Shown: positions 47,940-58,009 of the stretch, one piece after another
How positions within the stretch are numbered: position 1 is the stretch's first letter
Layout of the letters: every line of letters begins with the position of its first letter
Assembly (NCBI GenBank): GCA_017881685.1
Contig: JADGQR010000121.1
Span: forward strand, 1-61,794
DNA from: Gemmatimonadaceae bacterium
GTDB lineage: Bacteria; Gemmatimonadota; Gemmatimonadetes; Gemmatimonadales; Gemmatimonadaceae
Reading direction: 5' to 3'
Length of the DNA: 61,794 bases
The notes under the pieces: model-generated
Databases searched by the model: none
Seen by the model: the letters and a program-made list of their open reading frames with translations, nothing else
Told to the model about the DNA's origin: nothing
Made by a program: the position numbers and the translations under genes

Positions 47940-49234
47940 TCAGCAATGCGTCCCACAGTCGTTCCCGGATAATAGGTCGTGAGAATCGTCCGATAATCCT
48001 GCCCCGCCCGCGCCCGTCCGATGGCGCCCCACTGGCACATCCCGATTCCGTGTCCGTTTCCGCCGCCATGAACGGTCAGATTGGAAATTTCTCCGGATTC
48101 ATCAGTCGTTGTTTCGGTCGTAAAATATGTGCTGCCCAGCAAACCCCCGCTCGGCGTTCTAAGAACGAAGCGAACGTCATTTCCGCGAACGATGTAATTC
48201 CCCCGCGCGGTCTGAATTGAAATCGACGCAACGCGGTCTGATGCAGTGCGTCCATTTACTCTGACGCTCTGAATCGCGCCGAGTGACATCGGCCGGGCGG
48301 AGGCGGAGCTGGGAGACAGCGGCGGTTCGGAGCCCTGGGTTACGGATCCCAGATATTTCTCGAGCGTCGCCCGAAGCTCGTCCTTGTTGAAGGTTGCGGT
48401 CCACTTGAAGCGCGGGGATGGATCGCAGTAGTACGAATCGGTCCCCGGGATGCGGTCGCTCACCGGGCGCAGATACGGCTGGTCGGGCTGGCGCCACCAG
48501 ACCTCCGACGTTGCCGCAGTGCTTCCGCCGCAGGTCGAGAAATACGGTGTGTTGATGATTTTTCCGGCGTAGCGCACGACCATTCCATTTGTCGTGCTCA
48601 CCGCTGCATCGGATATCGGCTTCTCCGCATCGACGCCGCCGTAAACCTGATCCTGTACCGATCCGTACATGTCGAAGCCGCGATCCCCAGCCTCGGCCAT
48701 ATGGATGTAGGTGTAGCTGCGAGCAGCTACCGCCTGTGCCTGTACGGCAGCCTCTTCGCCAGCCTTTCGATCGCCGATCTCAAGTGGAACGACACCACGC
48801 AGGTAGGATTCTACTCCAAGGCGATTCACGACGAGGAGTCCGTTGTCGCCAGGTCTGATAATCAGCTCGCCGCGATAGGGCTTCCCTTCGTAAGTAACGA
48901 ACGTGCCTGGCGTCGACGCTCTGACGAGAAGCGGACCCGCGTAGTGTGATGTGGTCGAACCGTCGGGCTTTACGACGACGAGCTGACCGCCTCGTGCCTG
49001 CACCCGCATTGCATCACCGGCATCGCCGCGAGCGACGAAATTCGCACTGTTCTTGTTGTAAATGCGCCATGTGCCGGTGCCGCCAACGCGAACGTTTTCT
49101 CCGGACGTCGCCAGAGCGATTCTGACCGGCTGATCGCCCTCGTCGATTACGGGAGCGTCGACCGGTTTCGGCATCACCGACGCGCAGGCAACGGCGCCGA
49201 GCATTCCGACGAAAAACATTTTACGCATGGGCAT
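47936..49234 (-). CDS. SpoIID/LytB domain protein
   Basis: YLRGVVPLEIG..EEAAVQAQAVAARSYTY; FSTCGGSTA; GHGIGMCQWGAIGRARAGQDYRTILTTYYPGT. Confidence 0.92.
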   Translation of the reverse strand: MPMRKMFFVGMLGAVACASVMPKPVDAPVIDEGDQPVRIALATSGENVRVGGTGTWRIYNKNSANFVARGDAGDAMRVQARGGQLVVVKPDGSTTSHYAGPLLVRASTPGTFVTYEGKPYRGELIIRPGDNGLLVVNRLGVESYLRGVVPLEIGDRKAGEEAAVQAQAVAARSYTYIHMAEAGDRGFDMYGSVQDQVYGGVDAEKPISDAAVSTTNGMVVRYAGKIINTPYFSTCGGSTAATSEVWWRQPDQPYLRPVSDRIPGTDSYYCDPSPRFKWTATFNKDELRATLEKYLGSVTQGSEPPLSPSSASARPMSLGAIQSVRVNGRTASDRVASISIQTARGNYIVRGNDVRFVLRTPSGGLLGSTYFTTETTTDESGEISNLTVHGGGNGHGIGMCQWGAIGRARAGQDYRTILTTYYPGTTVGRIAE

Positions 49235-50513
49235 ATTTCATCGCATCCTCCAGACGACTCAACGTCTCGTCCACTTCTGCATCTCCATGTGCTGCCGACA
49301 TGAATGCAGCCTCGAAGGCTGACGGGGCCAGATAGACTCCGCGATCGAGCGCAGCATGGAAGAATCTCCTGAACATCTCGACATCACTCCGCTTCGCGGA
49401 TTCGAAATCGACGACGGGACCTTCGTGGAAGAAGTAGCCCCACATCGATCCCGCCGAGCCGGCAGTGAATGGAACGCCCAGTCGTGACGCGGTCTGCGTG
49501 AGTCCTTCCACGAGTCTTGCGGTTCGGCGCTCGATAATCGTGTGCAGCTCCGGAGTCAAAGCGGTGAGTGTCGCCTTGCCTGCAGCCATCGCAAGCGGAT
49601 TGCCAGACAGCGTTCCAGCCTGATAAACGGGCCCGGTTGGCGCTATTTGCCGCATTATCTCGCGGCGGCCGCCATAAGCGGCGGCAGGCAGTCCTCCGCC
49701 AATGACTTTGCCAAGGGTGGTGAGATCCGCGCGAACATCGAATCGCTCGAATGCTCCAGCGTAGGCGATGCGAAAACCGGTCATGACTTCGTCGAAGATC
49801 AGAAGCGCGCCCGATTCGTCGGCGATTTCTCGTAATCCCGCAAGGAACTCGGGAAGCGGTTGAATGAATCCGGCGTTGCCGACAATCGGCTCGACGATTA
49901 TCGCGGCCACGCCATTCTTCGCGCCACGAATCAGCGATCGAGTGACTTCGAGATTGTTGAAAGGCGCAGTGAGCGTCAGCTCCGCAAGCGCGGCCGGTAC
50001 TCCCGGCGAATTTGGCAAACCGAGCGTTGCAACGCCGGACCCCGCTTTGACGAGAAATGAATCAGCGTGACCGTGATAACATCCTTCGAATTTCAGAATC
50101 GCGTCTCGGCCGGTGAACGCACGCGCGAGACGAATGGCACTCATCGTCGCTTCGGTTCCGCTCGAGACGAATCGCATCATTTCCACATGCGGCATTCGCT
50201 TGACGATCAGTTCACCAAGCGACACCTCGAGCTCGGTGGGCATTCCAAAACTCGTTCCATCACGCGCAGCCTGCTCAAGGGCGTCGAGCACCATCGGATG
50301 CGCATGTCCAAGAACGAGTGGCCCCCATGACAGCACGTAGTCGATGTATTCGTTTCCGTCCGCGTCCCAGATTCTTGCGCCCTGCCCTCTGCTCGCAACT
50401 ATCGGAGTTCCGCCAACTCCTCCGAACGCGCGAACCGGAGAATTCACTCCGCCCGGAAAGAGCTGGGCGGAGCGCCGCATTATCTCGGCGGATCTATCGC
50501 CCATAGCTGCCAA
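49221..50513 (-). CDS. hemL: Glutamate-1-semialdehyde 2,1-aminomutase
   Basis: FPGGVNSPVRAFGGVGGTP; SSGTEATMSAIRLARAFTGRD; TTLGKVIGGGLPAAAYGGR. Confidence 0.96.
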   Translation of the reverse strand: MAAMGDRSAEIMRRSAQLFPGGVNSPVRAFGGVGGTPIVASRGQGARIWDADGNEYIDYVLSWGPLVLGHAHPMVLDALEQAARDGTSFGMPTELEVSLGELIVKRMPHVEMMRFVSSGTEATMSAIRLARAFTGRDAILKFEGCYHGHADSFLVKAGSGVATLGLPNSPGVPAALAELTLTAPFNNLEVTRSLIRGAKNGVAAIIVEPIVGNAGFIQPLPEFLAGLREIADESGALLIFDEVMTGFRIAYAGAFERFDVRADLTTLGKVIGGGLPAAAYGGRREIMRQIAPTGPVYQAGTLSGNPLAMAAGKATLTALTPELHTIIERRTARLVEGLTQTASRLGVPFTAGSAGSMWGYFFHEGPVVDFESAKRSDVEMFRRFFHAALDRGVYLAPSAFEAAFMSAAHGDAEVDETLSRLEDAMKYAHA

Positions 50514-51879
50514 CGGTGATTGAAGCGATCGGCAAAGTTCTCCTCCGCGCAGCGGTAACGGGTTTCACAATCGGAGAGATCACTCCCACGACAGACGCAT
50601 TGAAATCGTAATCGTCAACGACTTCCTCGACGGCGACGTCGAGAAGAGTCCCCGGAGCGTGCCCTTCGTCGAGATAGGTGATTCCGTCAACATCGTCGGC
50701 CTGCCACGGAAGGCGACCAACCGCAACGCCGTCGTTTACGCGGTCGACGATCAGCTGAGTACGCGTCCCGATTCGAGACTCGTATTTTTCAGCAGTGATC
50801 GAGCGCTGAAGCTCCGTGAGGCGCTCGAGTCGCTCGCGCTTGACGGGATCGGGAACGTCGTCTTCCATCTCGGCCGCGCGCGTGCCTTCCTGCGGCGAGT
50901 AAGTGAAGGCGCCGACGCGGTCAAATTGCGTTTCCTCGAGGAACTCCATCAGCTCGTCGAAATCACTTTCGGTCTCTCCCGGGAAGCCGACGATGCACGT
51001 CGTGCGGATCGCTACGCCGGGAACAGCTTCACGGAAGCGAGCGACCCGATCGCGGATCGTGCGCTTTCTCTCCGGACGACGCATGCGCGCGAGCACGGCG
51101 TCGGACGCGTGCTGCATCGGCATGTCGAGGTACGGAAGGATGCGACTCTCGCGGGCAACAACCTCGAGGAGACGCGGCGTGATTCCCGTCGAATACAGAT
51201 AGAGCATGCGAATCCACGGCACCGATGTCTCTGCGACGAGGGATTCGAGCAGCTCCGGGAGACGAACACCGTCGCGGATGTCGCGTCCATAATGGGCGAG
51301 ATCCTGAGCGACGAGATTGATCTCCTTCGCGCCCTGAAGCTCGAGAAGCTGTGCTTCACGAATCACTTCATCGCGGGCGAAGGAGCGATGCTTGCCGCGC
51401 ATGAGTGGAATCGCGCAGAATGCGCACCCGTGATCGCAGCCTTCGCTGATCTTGAGATAGCGAACATGCGGAAGGTCGCCGGTGTACATGCGAACTCCCG
51501 GATGCAGCGCGACCGGATCGCCGCCGAGTATCCCCCGATCGCCAAGCTCCTGAGCGAGGCGTCCAGTTTCAGACGCGCCGAGGAAGAGGTCGACTTCGGG
51601 GAGCGCTTCGATAAGCTCTGCCTTGTGACGCTCGACCATGCAGCCAACTCCGATCACGGCCTGACATGATCCGTCCGTCTTGTAGCGCGCGGCTTCTATC
51701 ATCGCGTCGATCGATTCCTTCTTCGCGGCATCGATGAAACCGCATGTGTTGACGATGATCACATCGGCCTGATCGAGCGACGCGGTGTACTCGCCGCCGT
51801 ACTCCGACAGCTCGCCAAGGTAACGCTCGGTATCGACAGTATTCTTGTCGCAGCCGAGGGTGATGAAGCCGACCTTCAC
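50494..51879 (-). CDS. rimO: Ribosomal protein S12 methylthiotransferase
   Basis: TLGCDKNTVDTE; radical SAM CDHGCAFCAIP; C-terminal TRAM-like region. Confidence 0.94.
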   Translation of the reverse strand: MKVGFITLGCDKNTVDTERYLGELSEYGGEYTASLDQADVIIVNTCGFIDAAKKESIDAMIEAARYKTDGSCQAVIGVGCMVERHKAELIEALPEVDLFLGASETGRLAQELGDRGILGGDPVALHPGVRMYTGDLPHVRYLKISEGCDHGCAFCAIPLMRGKHRSFARDEVIREAQLLELQGAKEINLVAQDLAHYGRDIRDGVRLPELLESLVAETSVPWIRMLYLYSTGITPRLLEVVARESRILPYLDMPMQHASDAVLARMRRPERKRTIRDRVARFREAVPGVAIRTTCIVGFPGETESDFDELMEFLEETQFDRVGAFTYSPQEGTRAAEMEDDVPDPVKRERLERLTELQRSITAEKYESRIGTRTQLIVDRVNDGVAVGRLPWQADDVDGITYLDEGHAPGTLLDVAVEEVVDDYDFNASVVGVISPIVKPVTAARRRTLPIASITVGSYGR

Positions 51880-51880
51880 T

Positions 51881-52381
51881 CTAGCGGTAGTTGCCGAACT
51901 TGAGCTCGACGCCGAAGTCCCTGCCGCGAAGGAGCGTCATCGCTTCCTGGAGATCGTCTTTCGAGGGGGATGATACGCGAACCTGATCTCCCTGAATCGC
52001 AGCCTGAACCTTCTTGAGCTTTGCATCCTTGATCGCGGCCGCGACTTTCTTCGCGGTATCACCGTCGAGCGCCATCTTGAGCTTGATGAGTCGCGTGACC
52101 TTGTCCCCGCCGGCGGGCTTGATCTCGCCAACGTCGAGATTCTTCACCGGCACGCCGCGCTTGATGAGCTTGGACTGGAGCGCATCGAACAGCGCTTCCA
52201 TCCGGTATTCGCTTTCAGCGGTGAGGTTGAGAGTTCCTTCCGCGCGGCTGAAGTCGATCTCCGCGATCGATCCCTTGAAATCGTATCGCTGCGAGATCTC
52301 CTTCTGGGCCTGATTTACGGCGTTGTCTACTTCCTGGAGGTCGACGCTGGTAGTGACGTCGAATGAGGATTGGGATGCCAT
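51881..52381 (-). CDS. yajQ: YajQ-family nucleotide-binding protein
   Basis: SSFDVTTSVDLQEVDNAVNQAQKEISQRYDFKGS. Confidence 0.95.
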   Translation of the reverse strand: MASQSSFDVTTSVDLQEVDNAVNQAQKEISQRYDFKGSIAEIDFSRAEGTLNLTAESEYRMEALFDALQSKLIKRGVPVKNLDVGEIKPAGGDKVTRLIKLKMALDGDTAKKVAAAIKDAKLKKVQAAIQGDQVRVSSPSKDDLQEAMTLLRGRDFGVELKFGNYR

Positions 52382-52427
52382 GGTTCCAATCTAGTCGATA
52401 GATCTTTCCCCTCACAAACTGCTCTTT

Positions 52428-52669
52428 GACACAGAGACCACGGAGACCACAGAGCAGGCGGGATCGGTAGGCATTCGGACGGGAAATGCACCTCGATTCC
52501 TCGGATCTATGGATTTGGGGTTAAACGACAGAAGGGCGGCCGGTTGTCGGGAGGCTCTCGACATGGTTTTCCGTAGTGCAACCCCAAAAAGGAAAAGCCT
52601 GGGAAGGAGAGAATCTCTCGTTTCCCAGGCTTCTTTCGTCTTTTCTGTGGTCTCTGTGGTCTCTGTGTC
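52428..52669. repeat. ~242-bp element bounded by 26-bp inverted repeats
   Basis: GACACAGAGACCACGGAGACCACAGA (52428-52453) inverted at 52644-52669 with one mismatch. Confidence 0.85.
52595..52632 (-). terminator. Intrinsic terminator downstream of the sigma factor gene
   Basis: AAGCCTGGGAA...GAGAG-AAT-CTCTC...TTCCCAGGCTT; - strand continues TTCCTTTTT. Confidence 0.85.
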
Positions 52670-52695
52670 GACTAGCAGTTGGAGAGCAGAATCCT

Positions 52696-53553
52696 CTAGC
52701 CGAGAAATGATTCGAGGGCTCGGCGTCGAGAATTATGCCGGAGCTTCAACAGGGCCTTCTCCTTGATCTGCCGAACTCTCTCGCGAGTGATGCCGAGGAG
52801 TGTTCCGATATCCTCGAGAGTCATCGGATCTTCACCATCGAGCCCAAAGTAGAGACGAAGAATTTTCGACTCCCTCTCTTTCAGTCCCGACAGAGACTCC
52901 TCGATCGCCTCGGTCAGAGCCTTCTCGAAAGTCTGCTCGTCCGGCGTGCGGTTCGTCGTGTCAGGGAGATAGTCGAGAAGCCGATTGTCCTCGCCGGGTG
53001 TCATGGGCGCGTCGAGCGACAGATGCACCTGCGAGATCAGCATCGTCTTCGCGACTTCTTCCTCGGTGATGTCGAGGCCTTCCGCTATCTCGAGATGTGT
53101 CGGCTGGCGGCCGAGCTCCTGAAGCAGAGTGCTCGCGCGCTTGCCGATCCTGTGAAGCGCCCCGGCGCGATTCAACGGAACGCGAACAATCCTCGACTGC
53201 TCGGCCAATGCCTGGAGGATGCTCTGACGGATCCACCACACCGCGTACGAGATGAACTTGATGCCCTTTGTCTCGTCGAATTTGTGGGCCGCGCGAATGA
53301 GTCCGAGGTTTCCCTCGTTGATCAGATCCGAGAGAGATACTCCCTGGTTCTGATATTTCTTCGCGACAGACACGACGAACCGCAGGTTCGAGCGCACGAG
53401 TTTATCGAGCGCTTCCTGGTCGTTCTTGCGGATCCGTTGCGCGAGAGTGACTTCCTCCTCGCGGGTTATCAGCGGATAGATGCTGATATCACGAAGGTAT
53501 TGATCCAGCGAACCTTCGTCGTACTGATTCTTCCGGTTTACCGAGACCGCCAT
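52696..53553 (-). CDS. rpoD: Primary-type sigma-70 factor lacking region 1.1 (285 aa)
   Basis: DQYLRDISIYPLITREEEVTLAQRI (1.2), LRFVVSVAKKYQNQGVSLSDLINEGNLGLIRAAHKFDETKGIKFISYAVWWIRQSI (2), ITRERVRQIKEKALLKLR (4.2). Confidence 0.93.
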   Translation of the reverse strand: MAVSVNRKNQYDEGSLDQYLRDISIYPLITREEEVTLAQRIRKNDQEALDKLVRSNLRFVVSVAKKYQNQGVSLSDLINEGNLGLIRAAHKFDETKGIKFISYAVWWIRQSILQALAEQSRIVRVPLNRAGALHRIGKRASTLLQELGRQPTHLEIAEGLDITEEEVAKTMLISQVHLSLDAPMTPGEDNRLLDYLPDTTNRTPDEQTFEKALTEAIEESLSGLKERESKILRLYFGLDGEDPMTLEDIGTLLGITRERVRQIKEKALLKLRHNSRRRALESFLG

Positions 53554-53623
53554 ACCAGATGCTGCTCCTCGCTACGACCACGGTATATGCCTGACCGCCA
53601 CCGATTTGGCGAGCCGGGAACTT

Positions 53624-54415
53624 TCACTGAATCATCTCGCCAAAACGTTTCCACCGAACACGAGTGAGCCAGTCCAGTTTCACGGCGCCGTCAGGATCGT
53701 AACTATAATAGACAACGAGGGGTTGTCCGCGCACAAGTGAGTCGGCAACGAATCCCCAGTATCTCGAGTCGAGCGAGTTGTCCCTGTTGTCGCCAAGAAC
53801 GAAGTAGTTACCCGTTGGGACGACCAGTGGACCCCAGTTGTTTCGCGACGGATGGTAGCCGGGACTGGCTTCCAGCGTTGCCACCGCAATCGGCGATCGC
53901 GGCGGCTCGTTCACCGGATGCTGCGCGCCGAGGAGGTACGCGAGCTGCCAGTTGAATTCGTCGTCGGACACGTCGGAACCGGGCGCGGTATGTGATACGT
54001 AGTCTTCCCGCTGGACTTTTCCGTTCCGCACGAGAGTCCCCTGACGCATCTCCAGAGTATCACCGGGCATCCCGACGATTCGCTTCACAAAATTCTTCGT
54101 GCGATCCACGGGCCACTGGAAGACGATCACGTCACCGCGCTTTGGTGCGCGAATCGCCGGAAGCTTGACCTTCGTAAACGGAACTTCGGCTCCGTATACG
54201 AGCTTGTTCACGAGGAGGAAATCACCGACGAGCAGGGTTCCTTCCATGCTTCCCGTCGGAATCTTGAAGGCTTCTATGAAGAACGACCTCACGACAAAGA
54301 ACAGTGCGAGAGCGATGACGACAGACCGGAACCACTCCCACAAAAATAAGAGTGTTCCGTTCCGACGCCCGTTGGCTTTCTCTAGTGCGGCTGATCGCCG
54401 CTCTTCGTTCACCAT
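53624..54415 (-). CDS. lepB: Signal peptidase I
   Basis: FKIPTGSMEGTLLVGDFLLVNK (Ser), KRGDVIVFQWPVDRTKNFVKRIVGMPGD (Lys), GDNRDNSLDSRYWGFV. Confidence 0.95.
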   Translation of the reverse strand: MVNEERRSAALEKANGRRNGTLLFLWEWFRSVVIALALFFVVRSFFIEAFKIPTGSMEGTLLVGDFLLVNKLVYGAEVPFTKVKLPAIRAPKRGDVIVFQWPVDRTKNFVKRIVGMPGDTLEMRQGTLVRNGKVQREDYVSHTAPGSDVSDDEFNWQLAYLLGAQHPVNEPPRSPIAVATLEASPGYHPSRNNWGPLVVPTGNYFVLGDNRDNSLDSRYWGFVADSLVRGQPLVVYYSYDPDGAVKLDWLTRVRWKRFGEMIQ

Positions 54416-54439
54416 CGTCAGCTGCCCTTTCTCCAGTTC

Positions 54440-55939
54440 CTAGTCAGGACTTCCAAGATAATTGTCGATCTGGGCGCGCTGAAGAGTTCCAGAGAAGTCA
54501 GCGTACCCGACCTTCGTCTCGGAGTAGAACTCATACACCTGCCACCCGCCTTCCCTGTGCCCATTGCCCGTCTGCTTTACACCGCCGAAGGGCAAGTGTG
54601 CCTCGGCCCCAATGGTTGGAGCGTTCACGTATGTAATACCGTTGTCGAGCTCATTCAAAGCACGGAAGGCAACGTTCACGTTGGACGTATATATGGAAGA
54701 CGACAGTCCGTACTTCACGTCATTATTGACGGCGAACGCTTCATCCGCGGTCGACACACGAATCACCGACAGAACCGGTCCGAAAATCTCTTCCTGCTCG
54801 AGACGGTTTCCGGCTTCCACACGCGCAAAGATCGTCGGCTCGAAGAAGTCTCCATTGTCGAGACCGTCTCCAGTCGCCCGACGACCGCCGCAGAGAAGAT
54901 CACCGCCTTCGGACTGACCGATGTCGATGTACCTCTCGACTTTGGCCAGGGCTGCCTCATGAATCATGGGGCCGACGTCGGTTCCCGACTTGCGGCCATC
55001 GCCCAGCTTGAGCGCCTTCGCCTTGTCGACGAGCATTCCGAGGAAGTTGTCGTGAATCCCCTTCTGAAGAATGAGCCTGCTCGTCGCTGTGCACCGCTGC
55101 CCGGTCGTTCCGAATGCTCCCCACAACGCACCTTCGAGCGCGAGGTCGAGATCAGCATCGTCCATGACGATCTGCGCGTTCTTTCCACCCATCTCCAGCG
55201 ACAGACGCTTGTGCATCCGTCCGCACGTAGCGCCGACGAGACTTCCTGTCTCCGTCGATCCCGTGAACGAGATGAGGGGAATATCGGGATGCTCGACAAT
55301 CACCGATCCAGCTTCTTCGCCTGTTCCGTGAACGAGCTGGACGACTTCCGGCGGCAGGCCCGCCTCCAGAAGAATCTCCACGAGCAGCGTTCCCGTGTGC
55401 GGGACGTCCTCTGCCGGCTTGAAGATCACCGAGTTTCCGCACACGAGCGCGGGAAACATTTTCCAGGTTGGAATCGCGAGCGGAAAATTGAACGGGCAAA
55501 TCAGCCCTGCAACTCCGATCGGCCGGCGATAGCTCATCGCCCACTTGTTGCGCAGCTCGCTCGGAACCGTGTGTCCGAATAGCCGACGGCCTTCGCTCGC
55601 CGCGTAGTACGCAGTGTCGATTCCTTCCTGCACATCGCCACGGGTTTCGGTGAGAGGCTTGCCCATCTCGCGTGTCATTGCGTCGGCGATCTCTTCCTTG
55701 CGCTGTGTCAGCAAATCGCCGACAACGCGGAGAACATCGCCGCGAGCAGGTGCCGGCGTTGCGCGCCACCTGGCGAATCCGCGCTTCGCGCTCTCGACTG
55801 CGCGATTGACATCCGACGCTCCTGATCGCGGGAAGGTTCCGATCAGATCATTGCGATCGGCGGGATTGCGATTCTCGAAATATTCGCCGGAGTCGGGCGG
55901 AACCCACGCACCGGCAATGAAGTTCTTGAACTGTTTCAT
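54440..55939 (-). CDS. Aldehyde dehydrogenase family protein
   Basis: ICPFNFPLAIPTWKMFPALVCGN, SLEMGGKNAQIV, GTTGQRCTATSR. Confidence 0.93.
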   Translation of the reverse strand: MKQFKNFIAGAWVPPDSGEYFENRNPADRNDLIGTFPRSGASDVNRAVESAKRGFARWRATPAPARGDVLRVVGDLLTQRKEEIADAMTREMGKPLTETRGDVQEGIDTAYYAASEGRRLFGHTVPSELRNKWAMSYRRPIGVAGLICPFNFPLAIPTWKMFPALVCGNSVIFKPAEDVPHTGTLLVEILLEAGLPPEVVQLVHGTGEEAGSVIVEHPDIPLISFTGSTETGSLVGATCGRMHKRLSLEMGGKNAQIVMDDADLDLALEGALWGAFGTTGQRCTATSRLILQKGIHDNFLGMLVDKAKALKLGDGRKSGTDVGPMIHEAALAKVERYIDIGQSEGGDLLCGGRRATGDGLDNGDFFEPTIFARVEAGNRLEQEEIFGPVLSVIRVSTADEAFAVNNDVKYGLSSSIYTSNVNVAFRALNELDNGITYVNAPTIGAEAHLPFGGVKQTGNGHREGGWQVYEFYSETKVGYADFSGTLQRAQIDNYLGSPD

Positions 55940-55954
55940 GTTCCTTTCAATTCG

Positions 55955-57322
55955 TTATGAGTGTTCGCGCGTCAGCGCGTAACGCTCGATTTTCTTGTAG
56001 AGATTGGACCGCGGCATTTCGACTGCGCGAGCTGTTTCCGAGACATTCCAGTCGAACTCACGCAGCTTGCTTAGAAGGTAAGCACGCTCGGCCGCTTCCT
56101 TGAACTCCTCGAAGGTCTTGAGCGAAGTCAGACCGCCGAGTCCGGCGTCGTCAGCGACGCGTCCGCCTGCGAGACGATCGACATCCTTCGCGGTCAGCTC
56201 CGGCCCTGTCGCAAGAATCAGCATTCGTTCGACTGTATTCCGCAACTCTCGAACGTTGCCCGGCCAGTCGAGCGACATCAAGCGCTCCATTGCCGACGCG
56301 CCCATGCGCCGCGGGATAAATCCCTCTCGCTCGGACAGGATCGACAGAAAATGCTCGACGAGCGCCGGGATGTCGTCGCGGTGCTCACGAAGCGGCGGAA
56401 CGTGAATCGGAATGACGTTCAATCGATAGTAGAGATCCTCGCGGAATCTTCCCGCCGCGATCTCCTGCTCCAGACTCTTGTTGGTCGCGGCAATGACGCG
56501 AACGTCAACCGAGATCGGCTTCTGTCCGCCGATTCGCGTAATCACGTTGTCTTGAAGAACACGCAGCACCTTCGCCTGCGCATTCATGCTCATGTCGCCG
56601 ATCTCGTCGAGAAACAGCGTTCCCTTGTTCGCCTGCTCGAACTTTCCGGCGCGATCCGCGATCGCGCCTGTGAACGATCCCTTCATGTGTCCGAACAGCT
56701 CGCTCTCGATCAGCTCGCCCGGGATCGCTGCGCAGTTTACTTCGACAAACGGTTTGCCCTCGCGCGACGAATGCCGGTGAATCGCGCGAGCGACAAGCTC
56801 CTTGCCGGTGCCGTTCTCACCGGTAATGAGAACACGCGCCGGAGTTGATCCAACCTTCTCGATCTTTTCCTTCAGCGCGCGCATCACCGCCGAATCACCG
56901 ACTATCTCGTAGGGAGAGCCAGTGTAATTCCGCAGCCGCGAATTCTCTTCCCGGAGATTGATGTGGTCGAAGACATTTCGCAGCATCACGAGAATTCGGT
57001 CGGTGTCGAGCGGCTTCTCGAGAATCTCGTAAGCGCCAAGCTGGGTCGCTTCGACCGCAGTGCGAATCGTCGCGTGGCCACTGATCATCACGACCGTAGC
57101 GACGGGATCGATCTCGCGAATCTTCTTCAGCGCCTCCATCCCGTCCATGCCGGCCATCTTCACATCCATGAAGACCAGATTCGGCCGCCACTTCTGATAC
57201 TCGGAGATTCCGTCCGCTGCGTTCGAGGCCGAATGAACCTCATAACCCTCGTACTCGAGAAGCTGACCGAGCGCAGCGCGTATGCCCTGCTCGTCGTCGA
57301 CTACGAGGATGCGTCGGTTCAT
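55955..57322 (-). CDS. Sigma-54-dependent response regulator (NtrC family)
   Basis: REC domain MDVKMAGMDGMEALKKI; AAA+ ITGENGTGKELVARAIH, GSFTGA; C-terminal Fis-type HTH NVSETARAVEMPRSNLYKKI. Confidence 0.94.
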   Translation of the reverse strand: MNRRILVVDDEQGIRAALGQLLEYEGYEVHSASNAADGISEYQKWRPNLVFMDVKMAGMDGMEALKKIREIDPVATVVMISGHATIRTAVEATQLGAYEILEKPLDTDRILVMLRNVFDHINLREENSRLRNYTGSPYEIVGDSAVMRALKEKIEKVGSTPARVLITGENGTGKELVARAIHRHSSREGKPFVEVNCAAIPGELIESELFGHMKGSFTGAIADRAGKFEQANKGTLFLDEIGDMSMNAQAKVLRVLQDNVITRIGGQKPISVDVRVIAATNKSLEQEIAAGRFREDLYYRLNVIPIHVPPLREHRDDIPALVEHFLSILSEREGFIPRRMGASAMERLMSLDWPGNVRELRNTVERMLILATGPELTAKDVDRLAGGRVADDAGLGGLTSLKTFEEFKEAAERAYLLSKLREFDWNVSETARAVEMPRSNLYKKIERYALTREHS

Positions 57323-57993
57323 GGAAGATTCTTGTAGACGATGATGCGGCCGTTGGCGATGCGAATGTCGCCGATGTAGAGAGGCAGCTTCATCGGGAGA
57401 GCATCCGAAGCGAGGCCAGCAGGCATCGTTCCCTTCCGCATGCGCTTGATGAGCTTCGGTATCAGCGGTGAAGGGATCGGGAACGATCCGATGCGCACGT
57501 TCTTCGCTTCGAACTCTCCGACACCGGGACGAAGGACGTGAATAGTCCCGCCGAGCTGCACAGTGTCTCGCGTGCCGAGCATCCCCGCGAGGGGACCAAG
57601 AACCGCAGCTCCGCCGAAATCCTTCAAATCGACATTCGCGCGCACGTTGAGGCGATCGTCTTTCACGGATGCCTGGATGTCCTGCGATGACGTCGGAAGT
57701 TGTTTGGCGACTTCGAGGAAAATGTAGGACGCTGCTTCGCCGGGAGTCAGGTTCGCGAAGACGGGGCCTGTTTTGCTCGAGAGCGCCTCGACCTGCATTT
57801 TCCCGCGCGTGGCTTTATCGCCGGTCAGCGATTCCCACCCTCCGGCGGCGTCTGCGGAGCCGGACGATGTCGAAATGCGGTCACCGGCGTAACGACGATA
57901 TATCTCTTCGAGCCTGCCCCGATTGAACCAGGCAAGAACACCGATGATTAGCAGAAAAACGAGACAGCCAAGCCGGCGAAAGCAGCCAAACAT
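57319..57993 (-). CDS. Hypothetical membrane-anchored protein
   Basis: N-terminal TM CLVFLLIIGVLAWF; ATGA overlap with the regulator gene. Confidence 0.7.
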   Translation of the reverse strand: MFGCFRRLGCLVFLLIIGVLAWFNRGRLEEIYRRYAGDRISTSSGSADAAGGWESLTGDKATRGKMQVEALSSKTGPVFANLTPGEAASYIFLEVAKQLPTSSQDIQASVKDDRLNVRANVDLKDFGGAAVLGPLAGMLGTRDTVQLGGTIHVLRPGVGEFEAKNVRIGSFPIPSPLIPKLIKRMRKGTMPAGLASDALPMKLPLYIGDIRIANGRIIVYKNLP

Positions 57994-58009
57994 ATTTGAT
58001 CCGAGTATC

